59,981 nt of DNA, from contig JABHRS010000002.1 in assembly GCA_018670085.1 (NCBI GenBank), positions 1-59,981 on the forward strand, written 5' to 3'. Source of the stretch: an archaeon. Lineage in GTDB: Archaea; Nanobdellota; Nanobdellia; Woesearchaeales; GW2011-AR9. Positions 41,325 through 51,900 of the stretch are shown here, one piece after another (positions within the stretch are counted from its first letter, which is position 1; every line of letters begins with the position of its first letter). The notes under the pieces were generated by a model. The model saw only the letters and a list, made by a program, of their open reading frames with translations. It was not told the DNA's origin and did not search any database. Both the position numbers and the translations under genes were made by a program.

Positions 41325-42062
41325 ATGATAAATAATATACTACTCGTATCACATAAATCAGGTAAAAAATACTTCGTTAAAGACTGTTCAATGGATTTTC
41401 ATTGTACTGAAGGCATCGTAGCTTCTAAAGATTTGTTAAACGCGAAGGCACAAGTTGCCACTAGTAGTAAAGGGAATGTTTTCTCTAAAATAGTGCCAAC
41501 ACTTGCTGATTTAAAGACAGAACTTGCTCGTGGACCACAGATCATTACAGAAAAAGATATTGGCTATATCATAGCTAAAACCGGAGTTAATGCTTCATCT
41601 CGATGTGTTGATGCTGGAGGTGGAACTGGCGCTTTGTCATTATCTCTTGCTAATATCTGTTCTGAAGTTACCTGCTATGAGACTAATTCTAAACATGTAA
41701 AAGTATTAGAGAAAAATAAGAAACTTTGTTCTGCAGACAATTGGATCATCAAAGAAGGAGATGTCTCTGAATTACTCAATGAAAAAGATTTAGATCTGGT
41801 GACTCTGGATTTACCAAACCCTTCAAAAGTTTTGGCTAAAGTTGATGCTGCTTTGAAACTTGGAGGATGGTTAGTTGTGTACCTGCCAAATATTTTGCAG
41901 ATGAAGAAAACAATTGATAGTTTACAAGAATATAAATCATTAAAAATAATCGAAGTTACTGAGATTAGTAAACGTGATTGGAAGGTTGAAAGAGAAATTT
42001 TACGACCTGAGGCTACGCAAATTGTGCACACTGGGTTTATGATGTTTGTTCGGAAGTTATAA
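41325..42062 (+). CDS. trmI: tRNA (adenine-N1)-methyltransferase TrmI
   Basis: Encodes 245 residues. RGPQIITEKDIGYIIAKTG is the TrmI family block, followed by the SAM-binding motif VDAGGGTGALSLSLA and the substrate motif VTLDLPNPSKVL. Archaeal TrmI methylates N1 of A57/A58 in the tRNA T-loop. The N-terminal beta domain is shorter than in bacterial enzymes. AGGTGA precedes the ATG. The dUTPase gene follows in the same unit. Confidence 0.93.
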   Translation: MINNILLVSHKSGKKYFVKDCSMDFHCTEGIVASKDLLNAKAQVATSSKGNVFSKIVPTLADLKTELARGPQIITEKDIGYIIAKTGVNASSRCVDAGGGTGALSLSLANICSEVTCYETNSKHVKVLEKNKKLCSADNWIIKEGDVSELLNEKDLDLVTLDLPNPSKVLAKVDAALKLGGWLVVYLPNILQMKKTIDSLQEYKSLKIIEVTEISKRDWKVEREILRPEATQIVHTGFMMFVRKL

Positions 42063-42124
42063 GCTGTTTGGGTTCAAAGATCCTCGGTCCCTTGCCGGAA
42101 CTAGAAAAGAAAGAAGGTGATGAT

Positions 42125-42559
42125 ATGAAAATTAAAATTAAAAGAGTAGATAAAAGTTTACCCTTACCTGAATACAAAACTGAAGGTGCCGCTGCATTTG
42201 ACTTGTATGTACGTGAGACTGTTATAATTCCTGCGCATTCTGTAAAGCTGATCCCAATGAATACAATTATTGAACTTCCAAAAGGATGCTGGGCAATGTT
42301 AGTACCACGTTCCTCATGCCACAAAAAAGGAATTATGGCAGCTAACGGAATTGGAATTGGTGATTTAGATTATTGCGGCGAGAATGATGAGTATCATTTT
42401 CCTGCTTTGAATTTTACAGATTCTGAAGTTGTGATTGAAAGGGGAGATCGAATCGCTCAAATGATGATATTTCATTATGATAGGGCCGAATTTACCGAAG
42501 TGGATTCATTTTCTCATAATGTTTCAAGGGGTGGGTTTGGGTCTACTGGAGACAAATAG
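42125..42559 (+). CDS. dut: dUTPase-family nucleotidohydrolase
   Basis: Encodes 144 residues from ATG at 42125 with AAGGTGAT upstream. All five motifs are visible: AAAFDLY, PRSS, GIGDLDYCGE, RGDRIAQM and RGGFGSTG. Trimeric dUTPase removes dUTP and supplies dUMP. The terminal GFGSTG closes over the active site. Located after TrmI and before tRNA-Asn. Confidence 0.95.
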   Translation: MKIKIKRVDKSLPLPEYKTEGAAAFDLYVRETVIIPAHSVKLIPMNTIIELPKGCWAMLVPRSSCHKKGIMAANGIGIGDLDYCGENDEYHFPALNFTDSEVVIERGDRIAQMMIFHYDRAEFTEVDSFSHNVSRGGFGSTGDK

Positions 42560-42621
42560 GCCAAAACAGCATTATTGGAAAGATAAATTTATAAATAGTT
42601 TAAATTGATTGTTGAATACGT

Positions 42622-42717
42622 GTCCCGGTGGCTTAGTCCGGCAGAGCGGCCGGCTGTTAGTGTGGATTGTCCACATTGGATACCGGCAGGTCAGGAGTTC
42701 AAATCTCCTCCGGGACG
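42622..42717 (+). tRNA. tRNA-Asn(GTT) with 22-base intron
   Basis: Exons 42622-42659 and 42682-42717. Acceptor GTCCCGG/CCGGGAC, D-arm GCT/AGC, anticodon stem GCCGG/CCGGC, loop C-T-GTT-A-A after splicing, T-arm AGGAG-TTCAAAT-CTCCT, discriminator G. The intron (42660-42681) sits at canonical position 37/38: three-base bulges TAG and ATA lie either side of a 4-pair helix (with wobbles), cut as TA^G and AT^A, and TGTGGA/TCCACA caps it. A TATA box lies about 30 bases upstream. The 3' end overlaps the stop of a convergent LAGLIDADG gene. Confidence 0.92.
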
Positions 42718-43482
42718 CTTTTTTTTTTCTAAAATTTCAATTCTTTCATGAATATTGGTGTAAGGCTTCAAAGAGCCCGTTGTCTTCCAAACTAAATATT
42801 TGGTCAAGTGATTATAACTAGAGAATCCAACCAGTTCTATCCATTTTGCCAATTTCTTTTTTCCATTTATTTGAATTTTGTATTGGATAATTGGAGTAAG
42901 GTTCCTTGAAGTATGATACACGCAAGAGTAAAACCCAATTCCTAACTCAGAGATTAATTCCTGGAGTGTATCATAAAGAGCCTTGCTGGATGTGGAAATA
43001 TCGATTGTTGGATTTCTTCCACTATTCTTGAAAACTAAACTACCATCAGTATCAACTAGTCCTCGAATAAAAGCTGCTTTTATTGAGAGATTTGCATTTT
43101 TGATTATTTCTGGAACATCAATGTTCTTTTTTGGACTTAATTGAATACCACATGCATGATGCATAAAAGTAAGTATTGCCTTCGATCTAAAACATATTGA
43201 TACAGAATTTGAATTTGACTTTTTCAGATAATTTTCTTTGTTGAATAATTTATTTATTAATGGGCTCAAAATAAATTGATACCATGCGTATTCGTTGATA
43301 AAATGACCACTATATTGGAGCTTGTAATCAATTGCTGATTTTCTTTTTTGGATTTTCATATACCCATCACCAACATGAACCCCCATAAAATATGCTAAGT
43401 CTTCTGTTAATTCTGTTGGAACCTTGATTCCTAAACGTTTATCATTGTGACTAAATTCAACTTTTGACAAGTCTAATTCCAT
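42691..43482 (-). CDS. LAGLIDADG homing endonuclease ending inside tRNA-Asn
   Basis: Encodes 263 residues from ATG at 43482, 25 bases after a TATA box. LAGLIDADG helices: LAYFMGVHVGDGYM (29-42) and FIRGLVDTDGSL (138-149), both with catalytic Asp. The C-terminal KYLVWKTTGSLKPYTNIHER aligns with the tRNA-Leu-linked enzyme. The last residues (GGDLNS) are antisense to the T-arm and acceptor of tRNA-Asn, so the stop lies in the tRNA gene. It is not within the tRNA intron. The likely target is a tRNA gene sequence, but this is inference. Confidence 0.88.
   Translation of the reverse strand: MELDLSKVEFSHNDKRLGIKVPTELTEDLAYFMGVHVGDGYMKIQKRKSAIDYKLQYSGHFINEYAWYQFILSPLINKLFNKENYLKKSNSNSVSICFRSKAILTFMHHACGIQLSPKKNIDVPEIIKNANLSIKAAFIRGLVDTDGSLVFKNSGRNPTIDISTSSKALYDTLQELISELGIGFYSCVYHTSRNLTPIIQYKIQINGKKKLAKWIELVGFSSYNHLTKYLVWKTTGSLKPYTNIHERIEILEKKKRPGGDLNS
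42718..42731 (+). terminator. T-run terminator of tRNA-Asn
   Basis: An 11-base T run follows the tRNA directly; it is also part of the coding sequence (as poly-Lys) of the convergent endonuclease gene. Confidence 0.55.
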
Positions 43483-43504
43483 ACCTTTCTCGTCTTTAAA
43501 CTAG

Positions 43505-43540
43505 AATATAAACCCTGCCTGAACTTGACCAGTGGCAGTG
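43505..43540 (-). promoter_or_regulatory. Promoter of tRNA-Asn-linked endonuclease with CACTG element
   Basis: TATA box (GGGTTTATATTC) and, 19 bases out, CACTGCCACTGGTCA (43526-43540, minus strand). Same parts and spacing as at 28268-28305, differing by one base in the element length. Contains CCACTG twice in tandem. Confidence 0.75.
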
Positions 43541-43572
43541 GGGAAATGCGAGTATATGTATTAGAAATTTAC

Positions 43573-43893
43573 TTACTTTCGTTTGAGAGCAACCGAGTAT
43601 ATTTGTTCTGCAATTTCTTGCATTTTGTCCAGATCAGTTGTGTTTCTAAATAGAAGTTCTCCAAAATTGTGAACTGTGAGCTCGATGTTTTCTACTTTGA
43701 TCACAATAACTACAGGGGTTTCAATGATGACGTCAAACTCCTTTGCAAGAATCTTAAGGTCCAATTTGTAATGCTGATCCTTGAGTCTTGAGCTGTAAGC
43801 TGCTTTAGTTTTACATTTGCTTAATATGAATAGTTCTTTGATGGGTTTGTCCAACTGGCCCTTATTCTTGTTGTCCTTGTTGCTTGATTGCAT
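43573..43893 (-). CDS. Hypothetical protein, 106 residues
   Basis: Small protein with a Lys/Asn-rich start and an alternating beta pattern (FDVIIETPVVIVIKVENIELTVH) then a helix (LDKMQEIAEQIYSVAL). The beta-beta-helix layout recalls single-domain nucleic-acid or complex-forming proteins, but I cannot name the family. TATA element about 27 bases upstream. Confidence 0.6.
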   Translation of the reverse strand: MQSSNKDNKNKGQLDKPIKELFILSKCKTKAAYSSRLKDQHYKLDLKILAKEFDVIIETPVVIVIKVENIELTVHNFGELLFRNTTDLDKMQEIAEQIYSVALKRK

Positions 43894-43941
43894 AGTGTCT
43901 TTAGAATTAGAGTACTTTTTAATTCTTTAGCCGCGAATTGA

Positions 43942-45486
43942 CTAAACCTTTATCTCATACAAAGTATAATACTTCTTCTTCAAATAATCTAAGAAAGGTC
44001 TGGCTGTAAGATGTTTACCAGTTGCTTTGAAGATGATCTGTTCGCTAGTCATTTCACGGCCATATTTGTGAACTTTTTCTTTAAGCCAAGATCTGGCACT
44101 TGCGATATTTCCTTTCCTTAGTTCTTTCTTAAGAGTTGGAATGTCCTTTTGCATCTGTTCAAACAACATTGCTGAATACAAAGTACCGATTGCATAAGTT
44201 GGAAAATAACCAAATATCCCTTCCGCCCAATGAACATCTTGAAGTATTCCTTCAGTTGCATGTTTTGGTGTAACGCCAAGGTATTCATGATACTTGTTGT
44301 TCCAGGCCTGTTCTAAATCTTTAGTTTTGATTTCTCCTTTGAAAATTTGCTTTTCAAGTTCGTAACGAATGATAACATGTAAACAATAAGTTAACTCATC
44401 ACACTCAATTCTGATTAATGAAGGCTTAACTTGATTTGATTGGAAAAAGAATTCTTGGAATTTCATCTTCTTTAACGCAGGGAAGGTTTTTTGATATTTA
44501 GAGTAATAACCCTTCCAAAAATCTTCACCACGCATGATTTGGTTCTCCCAAAGTCTACTCTGAGATTCATGTAATCCGAAACTTGGCGAATCTTGTAAAC
44601 CTGTGAATTTGAGTTTTTTATCCATGCCAAGTTCATACAGAGCATGTCCTGCTTCATGACTTGCACTAGTGAATGAAAAAAGAGGCATACCTTTTCTGTA
44701 AGCTGTTGTAAGCCTGACGTCATCGTATGAGAGTCTGGTTGTAAATGGATGAACTGATTCTGCAACTTTGTAACGTTTATCTTCTTGGAGCATTAACTGA
44801 ATAATCTCTTTGCAAATTTGCATTTGTTTGTCAGCTGGAAAATCTAATTTTTTGAGAATGTTCTTTTGAGTCTTGTATTTCTTACTACGTTTAATCTGGG
44901 AGAGGAGAGCGATGATTCCATCTCTTAATTCTTGGAAGACAGGATCAATTGTTGCTTGAGTCATTCCTGTTTCAAAATCGTCAACGATGAGATCGTAAGC
45001 GTTGGCCTTGCTGTTAATTAAATTCGCTTCCTCTTTTTTCATCTTGATTAGTTTTTCCATGAATGGAGCGAAAAGTTTGTAATCTTTCTTTTCTCTGGCT
45101 TTAACCCATTGAGAGTAAGATTTGCTGCTAAGTTTAGAAAATTCTTTAACAAAACTTTCTGGGATTTTACTGGACTTTTTAATCTCTTTTTTGTAATGTT
45201 TGATTAGAACTTGTTCTTTGTTTGAGAGTTTCTTTATTGTATCTGGTTTTGCTAAAGCGTTAGTTGTTGCTTTGAACTCTTTGCTGGTGAACAAAGAGTG
45301 GATTTTAGTTGATAAATAACTTGATTGTTCAGCACGATCGTTACTGGCAGCTTCTGGCATCAAAGTTTGTTTATCCCAACCAAGCATGGCAGAGATTCCA
45401 CAAAGTGTGTAGATCTCGCGGTCGATTTCTTTGAACCTAGTTAGGAGGATTTGTTCTTTTTTAGTTAGTTTTTGTTTAGTTGCCAT
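43942..45486 (-). CDS. Carboxypeptidase Taq-type (M32) metallopeptidase
   Basis: Encodes 514 residues, the usual family length. The zinc motif is SASHEAGHALYELG (HExxH), followed by GLHESQSRLWEN, the conserved third-ligand Glu region. The start block (YTLCGISAMLGWDKQTLMPEAA) and VHPFTTRLSYDDVRLTT are family hallmarks. It trims peptides from the C-terminus in the cytoplasm. It follows the deoxyribosyltransferase-like gene by 18 bases and may be cotranscribed. Confidence 0.95.
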   Translation of the reverse strand: MATKQKLTKKEQILLTRFKEIDREIYTLCGISAMLGWDKQTLMPEAASNDRAEQSSYLSTKIHSLFTSKEFKATTNALAKPDTIKKLSNKEQVLIKHYKKEIKKSSKIPESFVKEFSKLSSKSYSQWVKAREKKDYKLFAPFMEKLIKMKKEEANLINSKANAYDLIVDDFETGMTQATIDPVFQELRDGIIALLSQIKRSKKYKTQKNILKKLDFPADKQMQICKEIIQLMLQEDKRYKVAESVHPFTTRLSYDDVRLTTAYRKGMPLFSFTSASHEAGHALYELGMDKKLKFTGLQDSPSFGLHESQSRLWENQIMRGEDFWKGYYSKYQKTFPALKKMKFQEFFFQSNQVKPSLIRIECDELTYCLHVIIRYELEKQIFKGEIKTKDLEQAWNNKYHEYLGVTPKHATEGILQDVHWAEGIFGYFPTYAIGTLYSAMLFEQMQKDIPTLKKELRKGNIASARSWLKEKVHKYGREMTSEQIIFKATGKHLTARPFLDYLKKKYYTLYEIKV

Positions 45487-45504
45487 TTTTTTATTAATTG
45501 AAGA

Positions 45505-45960
45505 TTAATTTATCTTTGAAAGGTCACCATTAATTACGATTGGATGCATCCCTAATATCTCTTCCCTACATTGTTGTTCTGGGATTTGATTTAATAGATA
45601 TATTTTTTTGTTTAAATGAAAAGCAAGACCGGCTTCCAAAAAAGTATTAGAACCAACGTAGCCGTTGATATTATTCTTTTCGATGTTTAAAACTAAAATT
45701 GTATCAGAAGAAACTATTTTTTCAAAGTGTGCCCTCATAGCTTCAGTTTTAAGCTGCCAGATCCAATCAGTATTCTCCCCTTGAGCCTCTGATGATTTTC
45801 TAATTTGATAAAATTCTGCAACCGAGATTAAATTTCCATCTTTGCCCTTAACTTGACTTGGAGGAATTTTAACGGTATGCCCCATTGATTCTAATTGCTC
45901 CTTTGTTTTTTGCATCTCTTTGAAAAATGCAATTGATCCGCAGATAGTTATGTTTGCCAT
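45505..45960 (-). CDS. Nucleoside 2-deoxyribosyltransferase-like protein
   Basis: Encodes 151 residues with a Rossmann-like start (ITICGSIAFFKEMQKTKEQL), VSSDTILVLNIEKN and YVGSNTFLEAGLAFHLNKKIYLL, the blocks shared by nucleoside 2-deoxyribosyltransferases and related MazG-linked proteins. The E in FLEAG corresponds to the catalytic Glu. It begins 5 bases after the giant surface protein stop. Exact substrate is open. Confidence 0.75.
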   Translation of the reverse strand: MANITICGSIAFFKEMQKTKEQLESMGHTVKIPPSQVKGKDGNLISVAEFYQIRKSSEAQGENTDWIWQLKTEAMRAHFEKIVSSDTILVLNIEKNNINGYVGSNTFLEAGLAFHLNKKIYLLNQIPEQQCREEILGMHPIVINGDLSKIN

Positions 45961-45965
45961 TTAAA

Positions 45966-48900
45966 TTACTGCACGCCTCTTTCTAACTGCGCCCTCAAAT
46001 CTACAATTCTTGGATAAACCTTACCTTGAGTCTTAGCTGGTAGCTTTTGATACTCTTCAAAGATTTGCATATAAGCATGTTTTCTCGCCTGCAAGTCACC
46101 TTGATGGGCCTTACTAAATAATAACTCGATTTCTTTTTCAGCCTTTAACTGCTCTTCAATATGCTCACGAACACTTGCAACATTAGCATAAAAGTTCTGC
46201 TTATGTTTCTCTGAAAGCTTCATATACATTTTGTAAATCCCAGCATACTGCCCCTTTAACACATCAGTTGATTCTTCACCAATAACTTGCTTAGTTCCTT
46301 TAAGTCTACGTCGTAGTCTTGCCGCTGGATGCATAAATCCCCAATAAGCATAAACGGTTCCAAAGGCAGCCAAAGCAGCTAAACTTGAAAGAGTTAAAGT
46401 CCTAGCTGGACTTGCATCAACAATGTACTGGATGATCTTTTTAGTAGTATCCTCAGTTGAATCCTCACTAGTCTGTTCAACTACTTCACTTTCACATTCT
46501 CTGGTCTCATCTGGACGACTACTGTAAGTACCACAGTCGTTCAAATCATTACAAGATCTTGTTTGTTCTCTGTTCGCACATTCTGACCAATCAGGACAAG
46601 TCCAAGACTCAGTACATTCTGCGTCTTCAGTTGTGTCAGTTGTGTCTTCAGTTGTTGAAGAGCTGGAGCTAGATCCGCCGCCACCACCGCCACCAGAGCC
46701 TCCGCCCCCTCCTCCGCCGCCACCGGAGCTTGACGAAGAACTGCTGGAACTACTTGAGCTACTAGATGAACTGCTAGAAGAGCTGCTACTTGAACTAGTT
46801 AAAATATTAATTAAAGGGAAAAAGTCACCTTGACTACTTGAAGAGATGCTACCAGTGTCATTGTATGGAATTTCATCATCACCGATATTATCGCCAGAGA
46901 TATTCCAAGGAGTTAAGTTGTAAACGCCACTACCATTACCTGCATCGCCACCAACAAAGGTATGCCAAAAGTTTCCACCAGTACAATTCCCACCAACAAT
47001 GTTGAGATAATCATCTGAACAAAGATAACTTGTGTTAAAGAAATTTGTTCCATTTGGTTCAACTACATTTAGAGTATTGTTGAAATAGTTATTATGAATC
47101 AAATTATCATTTGAATCTGAACTGTTGAATCCAAGAGAGTTATTTTCAATTGCGTTTTCAGTAAAAGTGTTGTTCATAGAAACATCTATTCTAACTCCAT
47201 ACAAAGAGTTGTTAAATCTGTTTTCTTCAACTGAAGAAGCGTTAGTTCCCTCAAATACTAGAGCTGCTGCTGATGAATTAAGGATAGTGTTATTTGACAC
47301 ATTAATTCCTATTGAATGAAAGGAGATGAAACTACCAAAATCTGAATCTGAGATAGTGTTGTTATAGAATAAAGAGTTATTCACTTCTCTGATTAGTATT
47401 CCAGTTGAAGCATTCAAAATATTACAATTTTGAATAGTAACGTTGGTTTCTTCTTTGAAATTAAAGGCTTCGAAAGTTCCAGTATCATTTCTAGTTAAAC
47501 TGTGTCCATTACAATCAAAGACTAAATTACTAGCACTAATGTTGAAACAATCTGAATCAAATGTAATATCTTGACCCATGGTGACATTGGTGGTTACAAC
47601 ACCACAACTAATTTGACCAGTTGGAGTAATTGGATGAAAGTCCCCTGAATTTCCTGAAACATTGATACTTGAATTGTAAGAGAGTACGGTTTCACCTACA
47701 CCATCAAGGTCAACATCCCAACCATCATAATCATGCCAGAAGTTTCCGACAATGGTTGCTCCTCCTAAGATGTTAGTTGAAGTTTCTTCTGTTGCGTTGT
47801 AAAAGTTAGAACCATTAGCTTGATGAGCATTAATGGAATTGTTGAAGTAGTTGTTGTAAAACAAGTTCAAATTTGAATCAGTACTGTTAATTCCAACTGT
47901 GTTGTTTGTGATGTAGGAATTTGTAAAGTTATTTGCATTGGAATCATCTAATCTGATTGCAGTAGTTGAATCATTAATTTGTAATTCTGTGATAGATGAC
48001 TGATTAGTGTCTAGAAAATAGATCCCACTAGTAGTTGTTGAAGCCGCTGTAAAGTTAGTAATGTTTAGACTTAGCACATGTGAAGAACTAATAGCATTAA
48101 CACTAGAATTCAAGACTGTGATGTTTAGTAGTGTGATATTAGTTGCATTCTCTATTAAAATTGGAGTTTGAAAGTCGCTTAAGACACAATGCTGAACTAC
48201 TACTCTGTCAACATTGGAAATGTTCAACCCAACTAAAGCATCACTTCCATCTGTTGTGAACCCAGCACAATCAAAAGTGATGTCTGAACTTAAGACATTA
48301 TATGCTGTACTTGTACAACTGTTATCTCCAGATTGAGTTACATCATGATACACATTAGCACCACAAGGATTACCAGTTTGAAGAACAACACCCATACTAG
48401 ATACATTGGAACTTGTGATGTTTTCAACCTTATAATAAGCACCTTCGCTGCTGGCCTTCAACCCCTTAGAGTTTGTTGAAGTGAATGTTGTGAAATTGAT
48501 ACGATCGTTACAAATAGCATTGGTTGAATCAAAATCACTAGCATCTAAACAAAGATATATTCCAGCGTTAAGTGAGTAATTATGCATAACATAAATACTG
48601 TAATTATCAGCAAACCCAGAGACGCCAGTTGTGTTGACAAAAGTAGTGTTATCATTGTATTGAACAATTAAAGTTGAAGCATCAACATTAGACTCATTGA
48701 ACTGCCCAAGGAACTCTGCGTAAGTTAAATCACTTACTGAGTAGTTGATTAACTGTTTAGTACTACCAACTACTTCTTCATCAGAAATTTCTCCTGATAC
48801 GTTTCCTAGTGCTAAGAGAGTTGCAGTTGTTGCATCATCAGGAGCATAATATTGTCTTGCTACAAAAAGTACCAGAGGGTTTTCATCTTCACTACTTGCT

Positions 48901-51900
48901 GAAACAGTATAAGAAGTTGGATTATCACCAACACCATCACCTTCATCTCCGCCATTAGACCCATCATCTAGACCGTAATAGTCTGAGTAAAAGTTTCCAC
49001 CTTTACAAGGTCCACCAACAATGTTTGGAGATGCACAATCGATACTTGCATACCAAGTGTTAGCAGCATTTTCTTCGATGTTCAAAGTGTTTTCAAAGTA
49101 ATTATTAGTAAAAGTGTTACTAGATGAATCTGATGAAATGTTAGCTCCCACAACATTGTCTTGAACCCAGTTATCAGTAAAAGTATTAGAGGTTGAAGCG
49201 TCCAAGATTAAAGCAGTAGAAGTGTTTTCAATAGTGTTACTTGTGATTGTAGAACTAGTAACAGTTGTTAATTCTAAAGCAGACTCATTATTGTGATTTA
49301 ATGTATTACTAGTAAGAGTCAGAACGCTTGCTGTATTAACCCATAGTCTCTCCATAGCATTGTTTGAAACTGTTGAAGAGGTACTACTCTCTAAATATGA
49401 ATAATTCATAGTGTTATAAGTTATTGAAAGTGAATCTGAATTAGTAACATTAAACTCCCAAGTGAAGTTATTGTTGATAATAGTTGATGAGTCATCGTCA
49501 TCTAAGATACTAACTCCTCGAACTGTGTTTTCCCTAAGAGTTGCAAAAGAAGATCCATTAATATACAAAGCTGGCTCAGTTGTTGCTTGAATATTGTTTT
49601 CTTTCAAAGAAACACTAGTTGATAAAGAAATGTTCAATCCAGTTGCACTGTTATTAATAGTGTTATTATTTAGTACTAAGTTTGATGCTGAGATTAGCTG
49701 CATGTTGATACTATTGTTATCAATGATATTATTATTGTAAGTATTGTTCTCTGAGTTAATGGAATAAACTCCAGCCACACTATTCTCATTGATTAAATTG
49801 TTACTAAAGATGTTATCCCCACTGCTTGTTTTAAGGTAGGCACCATACTGGGAAGCTGAAAAGTTATTCTGAACAATACTTGCATCAGTTGAACCAGTAT
49901 GCATAAAGAGAGCATAAACATCACTAAGAGTCACATTGTTTTCTGACACATTAGCATTATCGGAATTAATCAGATAAACCCCATGATAATTGTTGTAAAA
50001 GGTGTTTGCGTAAATAGTATCGTCTTCTCCAGCATAATCATAAACACCGTAAAACTTTCTGTTTAGGTTAATTGTATTGTTAGCGATTGTTGTTTGCCTT
50101 GAAGAAATAGCATAAACACCATTGTTATCATTCACAATAGAGTTGTTATCGATGTGAGTATTGTTTGACTGATGAAGGTAGACACCGTAAAATCCATTGT
50201 TAGTGATAGTGTTTTCTTCAATAATGCTAGTATCTTTAGAGTTGGTAACCTTTACTCCATAATAAAATCCATTGATATAACAATCCTTAACAGTAACTCC
50301 TTCACGGCCCTCGATTAATACACCTGAACCAGTTCCAGTTCCAATAATACTGTAACCACGACAATCAAGAGTTACATCGTCTGCTGCAACAGTTACACCA
50401 TCATCGCCACTACAAGTAATATTTGATGAAAGGATAGTATCAGTTGTTATTTGCTGGCATGAACTAACTGAACCAGTTGCTGCAGTTAATGGCAGAGCAT
50501 CGCCACCTGTGATCCCATCATTGTATGGAGTTTGAGTATCCCCAATACCATCGCCACTTGTGTCATATGGAAATGAAGAACCTGCACTATCTGTACCAGT
50601 ATAATTACTCCAAAAGTTTCCACCACTAGTATTTCCACCAATGATATTAGTTATTCCATCTGAATAAGAAAGGTTCCAGAAGTTGATTGACCCGTCATCA
50701 ACTGCGTTACTTCTAGTACTACTGAAATAGTTGTTGTAAATAGTGTTATTATCACTGTCTTCAATATTTAGTGAAACTGTGTTGTTGGATAGCACAGTGT
50801 TAATTAGAGTGTTGTTATGAGACCTGTTGAAAAGAATACCAAAAGTATTGTTATGGATTAAACTGTCTTCAATGAAACTTTCATTGATGTCCCAAAATTC
50901 AATTGCAGTTGTAGTGTTTTGAATAGTTGAAGTTGTAATATTAATTCCAGTCGCTGGGTCAGCGTAAATTCCAGTCGAGAAGTTAATAATTGAGGCGTTT
51001 AGAATAGTAACTCCACTGAAGCCAGAGATGTTAATTGCAATTCCAGTTCCATTACCAGTTAGAACATAGTTGTTAAAGTCTAAAGTAATGTTGTGAGCTT
51101 GGATGATAAAACAATCACCATTTGCTGAGATATCCTCACTGAGTGTGGTTGAACTTGTGATTGTTGAACAACTAAGTGGAACGTTTGCTAGTGGAAGGAA
51201 GTCTCCTGTGAAATCAGGCAAATTAGTGAAGTTAAAAGGAATATTTGTGTCACCAATTCCATCATCACTTTCATTGTAAGGATAAACACCAGAACCATCA
51301 TCTGCTCCAGAATAATTACTGGCCCATAAGTTTCCACCAATACAAGATCCACCTAAGATGTTAGCCCCAGAGTCACAATTGTAAGAAGTGTTGTAAAAAT
51401 TAGTTGAAGTATCAGTTGGCCCATTAGTGTTATTGAAGATGTTGTTGTAAATAGTATTGTTTTCTGAAAGAGTATCAAAAATTATCCCAAAGGTATTATT
51501 CTTAATTGTGTTGGAATGAATAGTATTATTATTTGAACCATTAGAAAAGATGATTGAATTATACGAATCTTTAATGGTATTGTTCTCAACAGTTGAATTG
51601 CTGACGTTTAGATAGATAGAATAATTGCTATCTCCACCAGTTACAAAAGGCGTGGTTTGTGAAAAAATGTTTCCAGAGATATTAACTAAATATGAAGCAT
51701 CAACTATTAGTCCGGCTGTTGTGATTTCGTTGCTACTATTTACCTCCAGAAAAGAGTTATTGTAGATTATTGTTCCATCAGCATTTGAAGCATTGATACC
51801 AATAGATAAATTAGTAAACTCACAGTTTAAAACAGTAACATTGTCAACATCATTTATACTCACCCCAAAATTATCCTGGGTCCCGATGATACTATAACCA

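Noticed and set aside
46633..46833. Plus-strand frame with Pro and Glu/Leu runs
   Set aside because: Shadow of the Ser/Gly tract of the giant surface protein on the other strand.
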